Assembly (NCBI GenBank): GCA_937996705.1
Contig: CALKUQ010000007.1
Span: 1 to 61,130 of the forward strand
Source of the DNA: an uncultured Chlamydiae bacterium
GTDB lineage: Bacteria > Chlamydiota > Chlamydiia > Chlamydiales > 2-12-FULL-49-11
Length of the DNA: 61,130 nucleotides
Direction: 5' to 3'
This document shows positions 52,677-60,600 of the stretch, one piece after another. The notes below the pieces were generated by a model. It was not told the DNA's origin and searched no databases. It saw only the letters and a list, made by a program, of their open reading frames with translations. The position numbers were made by a program, and so were the translations under genes. The first letter of the stretch is position 1, and the number at the start of each line of letters is the position of its first letter.

Positions 52677-54081
52677 TCCTTACGCCCTTTTTACATTTGT
52701 TAATCCCATTAAGTGCAGCGATTCTATACATCTCTGCAAAAGTGGGAAAATTAAAAACATGCTCTACAAAGTAATCGATTTTCAAATTAAATGAAATCGC
52801 AACTTGTGCAAGATGGATCGATTCTGTCGCTCCAAGCCCAATAATGTGAGCTCCTAAAAGTTGAAAATTTTTTGGATTAAATATTAATTTGCAAAGGCCG
52901 GACTCGCCCCCAGAGATTACACTGCGGGAAATTTCATAGAAATAGGCTCTCCCCACTTCATAATCAATACCTTCAGCTTTTGCCTGTTCCTCAGTTTTGC
53001 CAATACTAGAAATCTCAGGGATCGTATAAATTCCATACGGATATATGTTTGCAAACCGATTGACATTCATTCCACAAGCGCTCAATCCGGCAAGCCTCCC
53101 TTGTGCATAACCGGTAGATGAAAGACAGGGACCATCAATAATATCTCCCGCTGCATAAATATGAGAGACTGTTGTTTGGTAGTGTTCATTTACATCTAAA
53201 TACCCTTTTTTATTTACAGCAAGCCCTGCTTTATCGATAGCCAATTGCTCTACATTCGCCTCTCTCCCTGCTGCAACTAAAACTGCATCAGCGCTCATAG
53301 AAGTCCCATCTTTAAACTCGACTTCGACTTCATTTTCTTTTACTAAAACTCTTAAATACTCCTTCTCTCCATAAAACCGAAGTTTGTTTTCCTCTAGAGC
53401 TACTTGTAAATGGGCCCCAATTTCTCTGTCTAAAAATGAGAGTATTCTCGGCCCTCGATCGACAAGTGAAACCTGGATTCCTAAAGGGCAGCACATGCTT
53501 GCATATTCTGTCCCCACAACACCTGCGCCAATGACAATCATAGATTTTGGTATTCGATTCATTTGTAGTAGAGTTGTTGAATTAAACACACGCTTTCCGT
53601 CAAAGGGGACACCACTAGGACATCTTGGCTTAGACCCCGTTGCAAGAAGGATAGTTTTTGCATGAAATTTTCGAATTATTTGATCCTCTTGCATAACGAT
53701 GACTGTATGAGGATCTATAAAGCTTGCAACCCCAGATACCACTTCGATTTGATTCTTTTTTAACTGCCTTGATATAGTCTCTTTCAAATGCTTTTTGACC
53801 CAATCGACACGAAAATTTAGATCAGAAATTGAGATCTCATTTCTTTTAGGTAAATTGTGCTGAGCTGCATAAAAGCTTCTATCTGTAAAATTCGTTAAAT
53901 CAATAATTGCTTCTCTAAGTGCTTTCGAAGGAATAGTCCCTGTCCAAAGAGACGATCCCCCTGTCTCATACCCTTCGATAATGTGAACTTTCCTTCCATT
54001 TTTACTAGCAGAAATAGCACCCTTTTGACCTGCAGGTCCAGAGCCAATAACTAAAAAATCTATTTCCTCAAGAGCTGACAT
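52663..54081 (-). CDS. sthA: Soluble pyridine nucleotide transhydrogenase
   Basis: 472 aa flavoprotein of the dihydrolipoamide-dehydrogenase fold: FAD site IGSGPAGQKGA, NAD(P) site VIGAGVVGTEYASM, C-terminal dimerisation domain. The redox disulfide region reads SSLWTGTIPSKAL, with no active-site Cys pair; SthA enzymes share the GTIPSKAL segment and lack the full CxxxxC. Transfers hydride between NADPH and NAD+. The small membrane protein downstream overlaps it by 14 bp. Confidence 0.88.
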   Translation of the reverse strand: MSALEEIDFLVIGSGPAGQKGAISASKNGRKVHIIEGYETGGSSLWTGTIPSKALREAIIDLTNFTDRSFYAAQHNLPKRNEISISDLNFRVDWVKKHLKETISRQLKKNQIEVVSGVASFIDPHTVIVMQEDQIIRKFHAKTILLATGSKPRCPSGVPFDGKRVFNSTTLLQMNRIPKSMIVIGAGVVGTEYASMCCPLGIQVSLVDRGPRILSFLDREIGAHLQVALEENKLRFYGEKEYLRVLVKENEVEVEFKDGTSMSADAVLVAAGREANVEQLAIDKAGLAVNKKGYLDVNEHYQTTVSHIYAAGDIIDGPCLSSTGYAQGRLAGLSACGMNVNRFANIYPYGIYTIPEISSIGKTEEQAKAEGIDYEVGRAYFYEISRSVISGGESGLCKLIFNPKNFQLLGAHIIGLGATESIHLAQVAISFNLKIDYFVEHVFNFPTFAEMYRIAALNGINKCKKGVRNGNL

Positions 54082-54116
54082 ATAGAAATTTTTTTACTAC
54101 AAAGCTGCTGTTTTTA

Positions 54117-55721
54117 TCAAGTACCGGTTTTTTTCCTGAAAGAAAAAAGATCTAGCACATCTTCAGCCTGAAGAAAATAGGCAGCCCCAAAAAAAATTAT
54201 TCCAAAAAGCAGAGTCAGAAGACTAAATTGATTTGCCTGGGTAAACAACTCTCTTGCAAAAACGACTTCAAAATTTCCAAACCACATTTTTAGAGAGGGC
54301 TCGTTCATAAAAAAATGGCCAGCAAGGATGGTGATTAAGCCTGCGACAAAAGCGGAGAATGTCGTTTTAACAAATGCTCCAGCCAAAGGATTCATTACCT
54401 TCCTATCAAGCTTATAAATTAGAAACCCCATATTAAAAAACGAAGCAGCGCTTGTAGCTAAAGCAATTCCAAAGCTCTCCATTTTAAAGAAAAAAACTGC
54501 GGCAACACTTAAAGCGAGATTGATTGCTACACTCCAAAGTGAGGCAAGAGTTGGCGTCCAAAAGTCTTGTCTGGCATAAAACGCGGGGGCTAATATTAGT
54601 ACAAATGCTGAGGGAACTAGCCCGATTCCATAACCCCATAAACAGAGCGTCGTATTAATTGTGGAGAGATTAGAAAACATCCCCCTCCCATAAAGGAGAT
54701 TCACAGAAAGGCCCCCCAAAACAAAAATTGCAACCGTTGCGGGTAAAAGAAGATTAAAAGTTTTTAAAAATCCAAAAGACAAGAGAGACTTAAAATGATC
54801 GCTGTTTTCTTGTTTTATAGCCCTTGTTAACGGAGGGAGTAATGCAGAAGAAATTGCAATCCCAAAAAGAGCTAGGGGCAATTGTTGTATTCTACTTGCA
54901 TAACTTAAATAGGCAGGCCCCTCAAGCGATGAAAAACAGGCAATAATCACGTCAACTGCACTATTAATCTGGACAGCTGCAACACCCACTACTCCTAATA
55001 AAAGGGGGGCAATCATTTTTTTTAGATCTTTTGAGAAGATATTTCCCTTACACCACTCTTTTAAACTCAAAAACTGGCTAAGATATTTTTTAAGTCCAGA
55101 AACTGTTACGCACCATTGGCAAAAAAATGCAATTACAATACCCACTGAAATCCCCGTCATAGCATGATAGGGAGCTTGACGCCTAAATATCCAAACTGAA
55201 GCAATCCAGGCAATATTAAAAGCAACCGGCGCAACGCCTGGCAAAAAAAACTTTCTTTCACATTGCAATAGAGCAATAGAAAGACCAAAGAGGCAAATAA
55301 AAAGTATCCCCGGTAACATAACCATTGTCATGTGAATAATTTGCTCTATTGACTCTGAAATGTGAAACCAATAACAACTTAATCCAAGAATACTCTCAAG
55401 GGCGAGGATGATTAAAAATAAAGTGATTGATAGCGACCAAAAAAGATCTCGAAAAAACTCAGCACCTTTTTTAGGATCTTCTTTTCGAATCGATTCAAAA
55501 AAAGGGATAAAGCCATTTAAGAGAGCCCCCTCGCCAAAAATACGCCTTAAAAGGTTGGCTAAACGAAAGGCAACCAAAAACCCAGCGACCGCAGAAGAAG
55601 TTCCAAAACAATATGCCATGGAAAGATCTCTCAACATACCTGTAAAGCGGCTGATAAAAGTCCCTGTTAAGAACTGTAATGCTGACCTAGCTACCGATTT
55701 ATGCGTATCACCATCTATCAT
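54117..55721 (-). CDS. murJ: Lipid II flippase MurJ (MviN)
   Basis: 534 aa with about 14 membrane helices. MurJ signatures: RFTGMLRDLSMAYCFG at the N-terminus, FRLANLLRRIFGEGAL, and PLTRAIKQ in the middle. Flips the peptidoglycan precursor lipid II. Chlamydiae make a division-associated peptidoglycan ring, so a functional gene is expected. 35 bp upstream of sthA on the same strand. Confidence 0.95.
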   Translation of the reverse strand: MIDGDTHKSVARSALQFLTGTFISRFTGMLRDLSMAYCFGTSSAVAGFLVAFRLANLLRRIFGEGALLNGFIPFFESIRKEDPKKGAEFFRDLFWSLSITLFLIILALESILGLSCYWFHISESIEQIIHMTMVMLPGILFICLFGLSIALLQCERKFFLPGVAPVAFNIAWIASVWIFRRQAPYHAMTGISVGIVIAFFCQWCVTVSGLKKYLSQFLSLKEWCKGNIFSKDLKKMIAPLLLGVVGVAAVQINSAVDVIIACFSSLEGPAYLSYASRIQQLPLALFGIAISSALLPPLTRAIKQENSDHFKSLLSFGFLKTFNLLLPATVAIFVLGGLSVNLLYGRGMFSNLSTINTTLCLWGYGIGLVPSAFVLILAPAFYARQDFWTPTLASLWSVAINLALSVAAVFFFKMESFGIALATSAASFFNMGFLIYKLDRKVMNPLAGAFVKTTFSAFVAGLITILAGHFFMNEPSLKMWFGNFEVVFARELFTQANQFSLLTLLFGIIFFGAAYFLQAEDVLDLFSFRKKTGT

Positions 55722-55727
55722 ATAAAT

Positions 55728-55741
55728 TTAGTATATACTAA
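55728..55741. promoter_or_regulatory. 14-bp palindrome between divergent genes
   Basis: ttagtatatactaa is perfectly self-complementary, 6 bp upstream of murJ and 72 bp upstream of the divergent carrier-like gene. A possible operator or -10 region; no more can be said. Confidence 0.4.
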
Positions 55742-55813
55742 CTGGCTAAAAATCCCCCTTTCATATTAGAATCTTTGCGACCAATAAATCAAGCCATTTA
55801 AGGAAGTCATTGT

Positions 55814-56620
55814 ATGCACGGACCTGATAGCACAAAATGCGACCAATCTATAAGTTTTACCCAAACCTTAATTTCTGGCGGCCTCGGTGGCGCTCTTGGA
55901 GGCTTTAGTTGTTTCCCCTTTGAGGGGTTGAAAAAACGGATTCAATCTGAAACTCTCACTAGATCTGCATTTTTTCCCAGAGAATTGTTTCGCGGTTCTG
56001 CCCCATTTGCAACAGCGGTTATGGTAAATTCAACAGCCTGTATGACCCTCGACGCTACTATTAAAAGACTACCTTTTTACGACCCAAAAAAGCAATCGAT
56101 GAGCTTTGCAAGCGCTGTTACCAGCGGAATGCTCGGAGCCATAATTGGATCTACCCCGGTCGAGAACATCATCTTGACCCAACAATTGCATAAGCTTAAT
56201 CCTATTGAAGCTGTTAGACATATGCTCAAACAAGGGCTAATGAGGCCTTGGGCAGGGGCACCAGAACTTATGCTCAGAGAGGCGGGGTTTTCTAGCGTTA
56301 TGTTATTTGCAGGCCCAGCAGCAAATCGATTTGCCCTCGAAAAAACCCACGATCCGAAATTAGCTTTTGCAGCCGAGTTAATCGCAGGGGCCTTTGGCGC
56401 AATCATTACACATCCTGCAGACACTCAAGCAACCTATAGACAAAAACTTGACGGAAAAATTTCTTTTTTAGAGGCGACCCGAAGCATTTATAAGGAAGCT
56501 GGCGTTAAGGGGTTTTTTAGGGGGGTAATTCCTCGGATTGTTTTGTTTGTAGGATGCGCAACTACTATTCCAAGGTATGCTGAAGGAATCACATCAATCA
56601 TCAAAGAAATTGAGGGCTAA
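55814..56620 (+). CDS. Mitochondrial carrier family (SLC25)-like protein
   Basis: 268 aa. Three repeats of about 85 residues, each opening with a Gly-rich helix and a carrier motif PX(D/E)XX(K/R): GGLGGALGGFSCFPFEGLKK (P35, E37, K40); GMLGAIIGSTPVENIILTQQ (P115, E117, Ile for the basic residue); GAFGAIITHPADTQ (P201, D203, Ala for the basic residue). Each repeat ends in a second helix; GVKGFFRGVIPRI in repeat 3 matches the G(F/L)xRGxxPR signature. This family is eukaryotic; a bacterial case known to me is Legionella LncP, a secreted effector. Transport at a host organelle is inference. Downstream partner begins 1 bp after the stop. Confidence 0.8.
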   Translation: MHGPDSTKCDQSISFTQTLISGGLGGALGGFSCFPFEGLKKRIQSETLTRSAFFPRELFRGSAPFATAVMVNSTACMTLDATIKRLPFYDPKKQSMSFASAVTSGMLGAIIGSTPVENIILTQQLHKLNPIEAVRHMLKQGLMRPWAGAPELMLREAGFSSVMLFAGPAANRFALEKTHDPKLAFAAELIAGAFGAIITHPADTQATYRQKLDGKISFLEATRSIYKEAGVKGFFRGVIPRIVLFVGCATTIPRYAEGITSIIKEIEG

Positions 56621-56621
56621 G

Positions 56622-57164
56622 ATGCAATTAGTGAAAGCAACTGCAGGAGTATTGAGCGCGTGCTATGGTTATAATGTTATCTCTGAAGAGGCTGAAAAAA
56701 GATTTCCCCCTGAAAAACCTAAAGACCTAGCTCCACTTCCCGGTTACACAGTTTTTGGCTATATGGGTTGCCCTGAAACAAGCGTAAAAAAGATTCGAGC
56801 TCGATCAAGAAATTTATTTTTTGTCAGAAAGAGCGGGGATGCGATGGCAGATTTTTCAGTCCCACAAAAATTTGCTTTATGGAGAACTTCCAATGGCGAC
56901 ACCCCGGTAGTCCTACAAATTGAAATTCGCGAGGAAAGCGAAATTAAAAAAGAGGATCTTTGGGAAGACCCCCTTTTAAAACAAAATTGCCTAACACTTG
57001 TTCCAAGGAGTATGAGTCTTTGGCCAGCAATTCCTCCAGAACTTCAAAAGTCGGTAGACTTACAGGTTCGAATTCACCATGCAGTAACCCCCCAAGTCCT
57101 TCAAAAAGATGGGGGGCTGAAAAGAGCCTTTAGATATATGTTTTTAAAATTGACTTCATCCTAA
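56622..57164 (+). CDS. Unknown protein co-encoded with the carrier-like protein
   Basis: 180 aa from ATG 56622, one base after the carrier stop, with GAGGG just upstream; the frame opens at 56577 inside the carrier gene. Mostly beta-rich and soluble (YTVFGYMGCPETSVKK, VVLQIEIREESEI), with a short hydrophobic N-terminus (LVKATAGVLSACYGYNVI). No recognised domain. The spacing implies translational coupling and a shared function with the carrier. Confidence 0.65.
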   Translation: MQLVKATAGVLSACYGYNVISEEAEKRFPPEKPKDLAPLPGYTVFGYMGCPETSVKKIRARSRNLFFVRKSGDAMADFSVPQKFALWRTSNGDTPVVLQIEIREESEIKKEDLWEDPLLKQNCLTLVPRSMSLWPAIPPELQKSVDLQVRIHHAVTPQVLQKDGGLKRAFRYMFLKLTSS

Positions 57165-57190
57165 GAAGTTGATAAAATTTGTAAAATTTT

Positions 57191-58393
57191 ATGACAACAC
57201 AAGTAAATCCAATATCTCTAAAAGGTGCTAGAAAGGGCATATTTTCTGTTTTTACAACAGGTTTCGCCCTTTTTTCCATGTTTTTTGGAGCGGGTAATTT
57301 AATTTTCCCTCTAATCATAGGAAGGTCGACCGGCGGAAATTGGGGATATGCTCTTTTTGGACTTGCAATTACTGCTGTAATTGTCCCGTTTTTAGGACTT
57401 GCCGGGATGATTTTTTTTCAAGCAAATTGCAGAAATTTCTTAAATCGCTTAGGGACAATTCCTGGTTTTTTACTACTCCTCCTCCTCCAATTAATTTTAG
57501 GGCCACTTGGTGTAATACCCCGCCTTTTCACACTCATGCACGCGATTTTAAAACCCTATTTTTATGACATTCCCCTCCCCCTTTTCTCCGTAATTGTGGC
57601 AGTTACAATCTTTATCTGTAGCTCAAAAAAGCAAAATCTAATTCGCATACTAGGGATTGTGTTAACTCCAATCCTCCTCATCTCCCTCGCATGTCTCTTT
57701 GTATCTGGAGCTGTTTATAAATCGTCAACACCCTCTTTTGACATCTCTCCTATTAACAGTTTTTGGCTCGGTTTTTTAGGCGGGTACAACACAATGGACC
57801 TTATTGCAGCCTTTTTATTTGCAACAGTTGTCCTTCCCCACTTTCAAAAAGAAGTCTTATTGCTTGAAACTAGAGAGGAACAAAAAAAAGCAATTTTTAG
57901 AAAAGTGTTTTTCTCAAGTCTAGTTGCAGCTTCTCTCCTACTATTAACCTATATCGGAATTTGCTTTATCTCCTGCTACCATGCCCCTCCTGAAAGTTCT
58001 ACCTATCCCTCAGAAGCATTGCTCGGCTTAATAGCCCATAAATTACTAGGAAGCAGCGGAGGCTTTATTGCAGCAATCGCAATTGTAACCGCTTGCCTGA
58101 CAACAGCAATTACACTCACTTTGATTTTTGCAGAATATTTGCAAAAAGATATCTACAAAGAGAAAATCAAGCCAACCACATCCCTACTACTTACACTTTT
58201 ATTTACAGTAGGAATGGCAAACCTTGGTTTCAAAGGGATAGCATCTTTTCTAAGCCCTATTTTAGAAATTTGTTACCCAGGACTTATTGTATTAACTATT
58301 TTAAATATTTTTTATTATTTTACAGGATTCAAAGCGGTAAAACTCCCTGTGTTTTTAACATTTGGCGCATCCGCCCTATTATATATAATTTGA
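57191..58393 (+). CDS. brnQ: Branched-chain amino acid:cation symporter BrnQ
   Basis: 400 aa with about 12 membrane helices. Signature SMFFGAGNLIFPLIIG near residue 30, LGPLGVIPRLFTLMH, and GFLGGYNTMDLIAAFLFA. Takes up Leu, Ile and Val with Na+; Chlamydiota depend on such uptake. Separated by 56 bp from rpmB. Alternative starts are few. Confidence 0.92.
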   Translation: MTTQVNPISLKGARKGIFSVFTTGFALFSMFFGAGNLIFPLIIGRSTGGNWGYALFGLAITAVIVPFLGLAGMIFFQANCRNFLNRLGTIPGFLLLLLLQLILGPLGVIPRLFTLMHAILKPYFYDIPLPLFSVIVAVTIFICSSKKQNLIRILGIVLTPILLISLACLFVSGAVYKSSTPSFDISPINSFWLGFLGGYNTMDLIAAFLFATVVLPHFQKEVLLLETREEQKKAIFRKVFFSSLVAASLLLLTYIGICFISCYHAPPESSTYPSEALLGLIAHKLLGSSGGFIAAIAIVTACLTTAITLTLIFAEYLQKDIYKEKIKPTTSLLLTLLFTVGMANLGFKGIASFLSPILEICYPGLIVLTILNIFYYFTGFKAVKLPVFLTFGASALLYII

Positions 58394-58449
58394 AGCTTGT
58401 GTATTTTTAGCCAGTAGAGTATATTGGTCACCAAATTTGTGAGGAAATT

Positions 58450-58725
58450 ATGTCAAGAGTATGTTCAGTTACAGGCAAGCGTTTCGGAAAAGGAAAAACC
58501 TACCAATATCGCGGAATTGCAAAAAAAAATAAAGGGATTGGTCTTAACATTACAGGATCTTCAAAAAGACAATTCAGACCTAACCTTTTTGACCAAAAAT
58601 TTTGGTCTTCAGAACAGAACCGCTTTGTTAGCTTAAAGGTTTCTGCTCATGGTATTCGTATCATTGATAAAGTTGGAATAGATGAAGTTCTTAAGCGGAT
58701 GAAAAAACGGGCCGCTTCAGTATAG
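58450..58725 (+). CDS. rpmB: 50S ribosomal protein L28
   Basis: 91 aa. L28 features: MSRVCSVTGKRFGKGKTYQY, then SSKRQFRPNLFDQKFW and VSLKVSAHGIRIIDKVG. GAGGAAATT before the ATG. In Chlamydia it follows malQ closely; here 12.9 kb of other genes lie between. Its last 31 bases overlap the open frame of the PLD-like gene. Confidence 0.97.
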   Translation: MSRVCSVTGKRFGKGKTYQYRGIAKKNKGIGLNITGSSKRQFRPNLFDQKFWSSEQNRFVSLKVSAHGIRIIDKVGIDEVLKRMKKRAASV

Positions 58726-58727
58726 TA

Positions 58728-58901
58728 ATTATTTGGACGGCTCTGCTATCCTATTTTATTTACTATTCGCTCTATTTAGAAATTCCTAAGGACGTAGATA
58801 GCTACGTCCTTTATTTTTATGAAACCCGAAAAGACCTAAAATATTTAATCGCAGATTGTATAAATAAGGCGAAACAATCGGTTCATATATCCAGTTTTGG
58901 C
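58728..58901 (+). other. Probable true N-terminus of the PLD-like gene, without a normal start codon
   Basis: The PLD frame is open from 58695. The segment encodes a hydrophobic helix (IIWTALLSYFIYYSLYL) and then KDLKYLIADCINKAKQSVHI, the start of the first PLD repeat. That repeat mirrors ALKKLLDAINTAKKKVHV in the second repeat, so it must be translated. In-frame codons before ATG 58902 include no ATG, GTG or TTG; only ATA 58722, ATT 58728/58731 and CTG 58743 could start it. Another route is a -1 slip on AAAAAAC (58702-58708) at the end of rpmB, which would feed this frame. Confidence 0.6.
58788..58811 (+). terminator. Terminator-like hairpin after rpmB, inside the PLD reading frame
   Basis: Perfect 10-bp stem aaggacgtag/ctacgtcctt with a 4-nt loop, followed by tattttta. 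By shape it is an intrinsic terminator for rpmB, yet it also lies within the open frame that encodes the PLD N-terminus. Confidence 0.6.
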
Positions 58902-59663
58902 ATGAACGATCCTGATATCACTCGCCTCCTAACGCTGAAATCTAACACCCTCCCAGTTACAATCTCCTACGACCCCAAGGAGAGCAATCTTCTCCCCAGT
59001 GGAGAATTCGTAACCGCGATCCCCTATAAAAAGCAGGGGCTAATGCACAGAAAAATGATCGCCATCGATGGGGAGCTTATTTTATTAGGCTCTACTAACC
59101 TCACACCACTAGCTCTAAAAATTCATAAAAACATGATCGCTTGCATTCGCTCAAAAGAGCTCTACCAGGCAATTCTCCAAAATAGACCTCTAGAAAAACC
59201 GGCTTTCTCCTTCTACCCTCTTCCTGAGTCGGGAGAGCTAGCGCTGAAAAAACTTTTAGATGCTATAAACACTGCCAAAAAAAAAGTGCATGTCTGCATA
59301 TTCACTTTCACCCATGAAGAGATTGCGAAAGCACTTATCTCAGCTAATCTTAGAGGGATAGATGTTAAAGTCTATCTTGATAAAGGCTCCGCTTCTGGCA
59401 CCTCAAAAAAAATTGTCCAACTACTACGCCACCACCAAGTACCTACCTTTACCCACCTAGGGGGGGGTCTCCTTCACCACAAATGTGCCCTTATCGACTC
59501 CACCTTCGTTTTTGGCTCAACCAATTTCACAAAAGCCGCCTTTTCTAAAAATGAAGAGCACCTTTTCTTCCTCCACTCTCCTCCCCCCTCAGCCCTCACC
59601 ACCATCAACTCACTCTTTCACCACCTTGAAAAATCAACCCACAATCTTCAGAAATCAAAATAG
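58902..59663 (+). CDS. Phospholipase D-like (HKD) protein
   Basis: 253 aa from the first in-frame ATG, about 310 if the upstream part belongs. Two HxKxxxxD motifs: H49-K51-D56 (HRKMIAIDG) and H192-K194-D199 (HHKCALIDS), each followed by GSTN(L/F)T. The first repeat lacks its opening strand if translation starts at this ATG. In C. trachomatis a PLD-like gene lies two genes after rpmB, so this is probably the orthologue. Activity (phosphodiesterase, nuclease or transferase) is not resolved. Confidence 0.85.
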   Translation: MNDPDITRLLTLKSNTLPVTISYDPKESNLLPSGEFVTAIPYKKQGLMHRKMIAIDGELILLGSTNLTPLALKIHKNMIACIRSKELYQAILQNRPLEKPAFSFYPLPESGELALKKLLDAINTAKKKVHVCIFTFTHEEIAKALISANLRGIDVKVYLDKGSASGTSKKIVQLLRHHQVPTFTHLGGGLLHHKCALIDSTFVFGSTNFTKAAFSKNEEHLFFLHSPPPSALTTINSLFHHLEKSTHNLQKSK

Positions 59664-59685
59664 TTTCCCACTTTCTCCAAATTCC

Positions 59686-59931
59686 TTAGCAACCTCCGAC
59701 CTTAATCAGCTGTTGAAGCGAGTTGATAAGCGCATTTGCTATAATTTCTGTAGGGTTCTCAGTCGCTAAAAGCCCAACTAGAGTAACTATTGCATCTAAA
59801 AAATAAAATGATGATGTTCCAACGTTACATTTCGCCAATTCTGCGTTTAGATCGTTGATAAAATCTTTCCAATCTGGTTTCACTCCAGAATCATAGTTAC
59901 TTTGTACATCGCTCCACTGTTCGCAGATCAT
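59686..59931 (-). CDS. Small unknown protein
   Basis: 81 aa; polar N-terminal half (EQWSDVQSNYDSG), then a hydrophobic stretch (FLDAIVTLVGLLATENPTEIIANAL) and a terminal Cys. Unrecognised. Convergent with the PLD-like gene (22 bp apart). It may be spurious, but the composition is protein-like and no gene covers the opposite strand. Confidence 0.4.
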   Translation of the reverse strand: MICEQWSDVQSNYDSGVKPDWKDFINDLNAELAKCNVGTSSFYFLDAIVTLVGLLATENPTEIIANALINSLQQLIKVGGC

Positions 59932-60029
59932 CGTAGAAGGGGTGCTAGGATTTGTTATTTTTTATATACAGGAAATGATTGAAGAATCGACTCGATAAAA
60001 AACACCCTTGATAGAGCATAATGTTATGC

Positions 60030-60458
60030 ATGAATTTTTTTACCACTCGCGAACACGGTTCGCTAGAGCACGCAGAGAAAGAAAAGAAGATTCCAGGAAC
60101 CATCATTAGAGTAGCCATAGATGTACATCGAATTCTTGGGCCTGGACTTTTGGAATCTGCAGTTGCAAGGGACTAATATATGGTCCTTCTGAGGCAAGGG
60201 CTTGTTGCACAGGAGAATTACCTTTTATAAATACTTTGAACGGAGTTGACTATTGTTATAACGGCGCAAGTTTACCTCTTCAAAGCCAGTGTTGCGTTTC
60301 TGGAGTACTAAATTTTGAGAATCTACCAGTGCTAGTGTGCTGCCCCGTGCATCAAGCAATCAATGGAGTGTGCATACCTAATAGCGTAAGTGGCTGATTT
60401 GTTTATTGAAGATCCTGTGATTGTTGAAATCAAATGCTTTATCATGGCTCTACAGTAG
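60030..60458 (+). pseudogene. GxxExxY (PD-(D/E)XK-like) nuclease gene, broken in two by an insertion
   Basis: Two pieces of one family lie in the same frame. 60030-60176 gives 48 codons ending IDVHRILGPGLLES then a foreign tail and stop. 60393-60458 gives ADLFIEDPVIVEIKC, the active-site strand of these proteins, then a stop. The middle part (usually YExCLxxEL... to the R before ADL) is replaced by about 230 bp of cysteine-rich sequence. Further downstream another frame reads on without clear homology. The family is a small nuclease-like group common in bacteria. Confidence 0.65.
60161..60397 (+). other. Cysteine-rich reading-frame fragment inserted in the GxxExxY gene
   Basis: A frame different from the host gene, open from 60110 but without a start codon, encodes SCKGLIYGPSEARACCTG, then C, CC, CC, C at intervals and ends CIPNSVSG at 60397. 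Nine Cys in about 78 residues with pairs CC three times look like part of an extracellular or disulfide-rich protein. Its ends match where the nuclease homology stops and resumes. Origin unknown. Confidence 0.5.
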
Positions 60459-60526
60459 GAAACAAAGCCGCTCAATGCTTGACCGTGGAAGAAATCGGCA
60501 ATGCCACCTCTTTTTATTTGAGGAAG

Positions 60527-60556
60527 ATCGGAGAGTCGATTAATCAACTCTCCGAT
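60527..60556. repeat. Hairpin with 10-bp perfect stem
   Basis: atcggagagt (60527-60536) pairs with actctccgat (60547-60556) across a 10-nt loop. Only a short T run follows on the plus strand. It lies between the broken nuclease gene and the end of the convergent gene at 60601; a weak bidirectional terminator is possible. I see no further gene in 59932-60600 besides the pieces listed. Confidence 0.45.
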
Positions 60557-60600
60557 TTCAAAAATCCATCATTTTTATGAATTAAGATATACTAGCGCAA

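Noticed and set aside
52663..54081. Dihydrolipoamide dehydrogenase as the identity of the flavoprotein
   Set aside because: The redox-active Cys pair is absent and the GTIPSKAL segment fits soluble transhydrogenase; no 2-oxoacid dehydrogenase genes are adjacent.
60332..60547. 71-codon minus-strand frame
   Set aside because: It is antisense to the nuclease remnant, whose plus-strand translation is recognisable (ADLFIEDPVIVEIKC).
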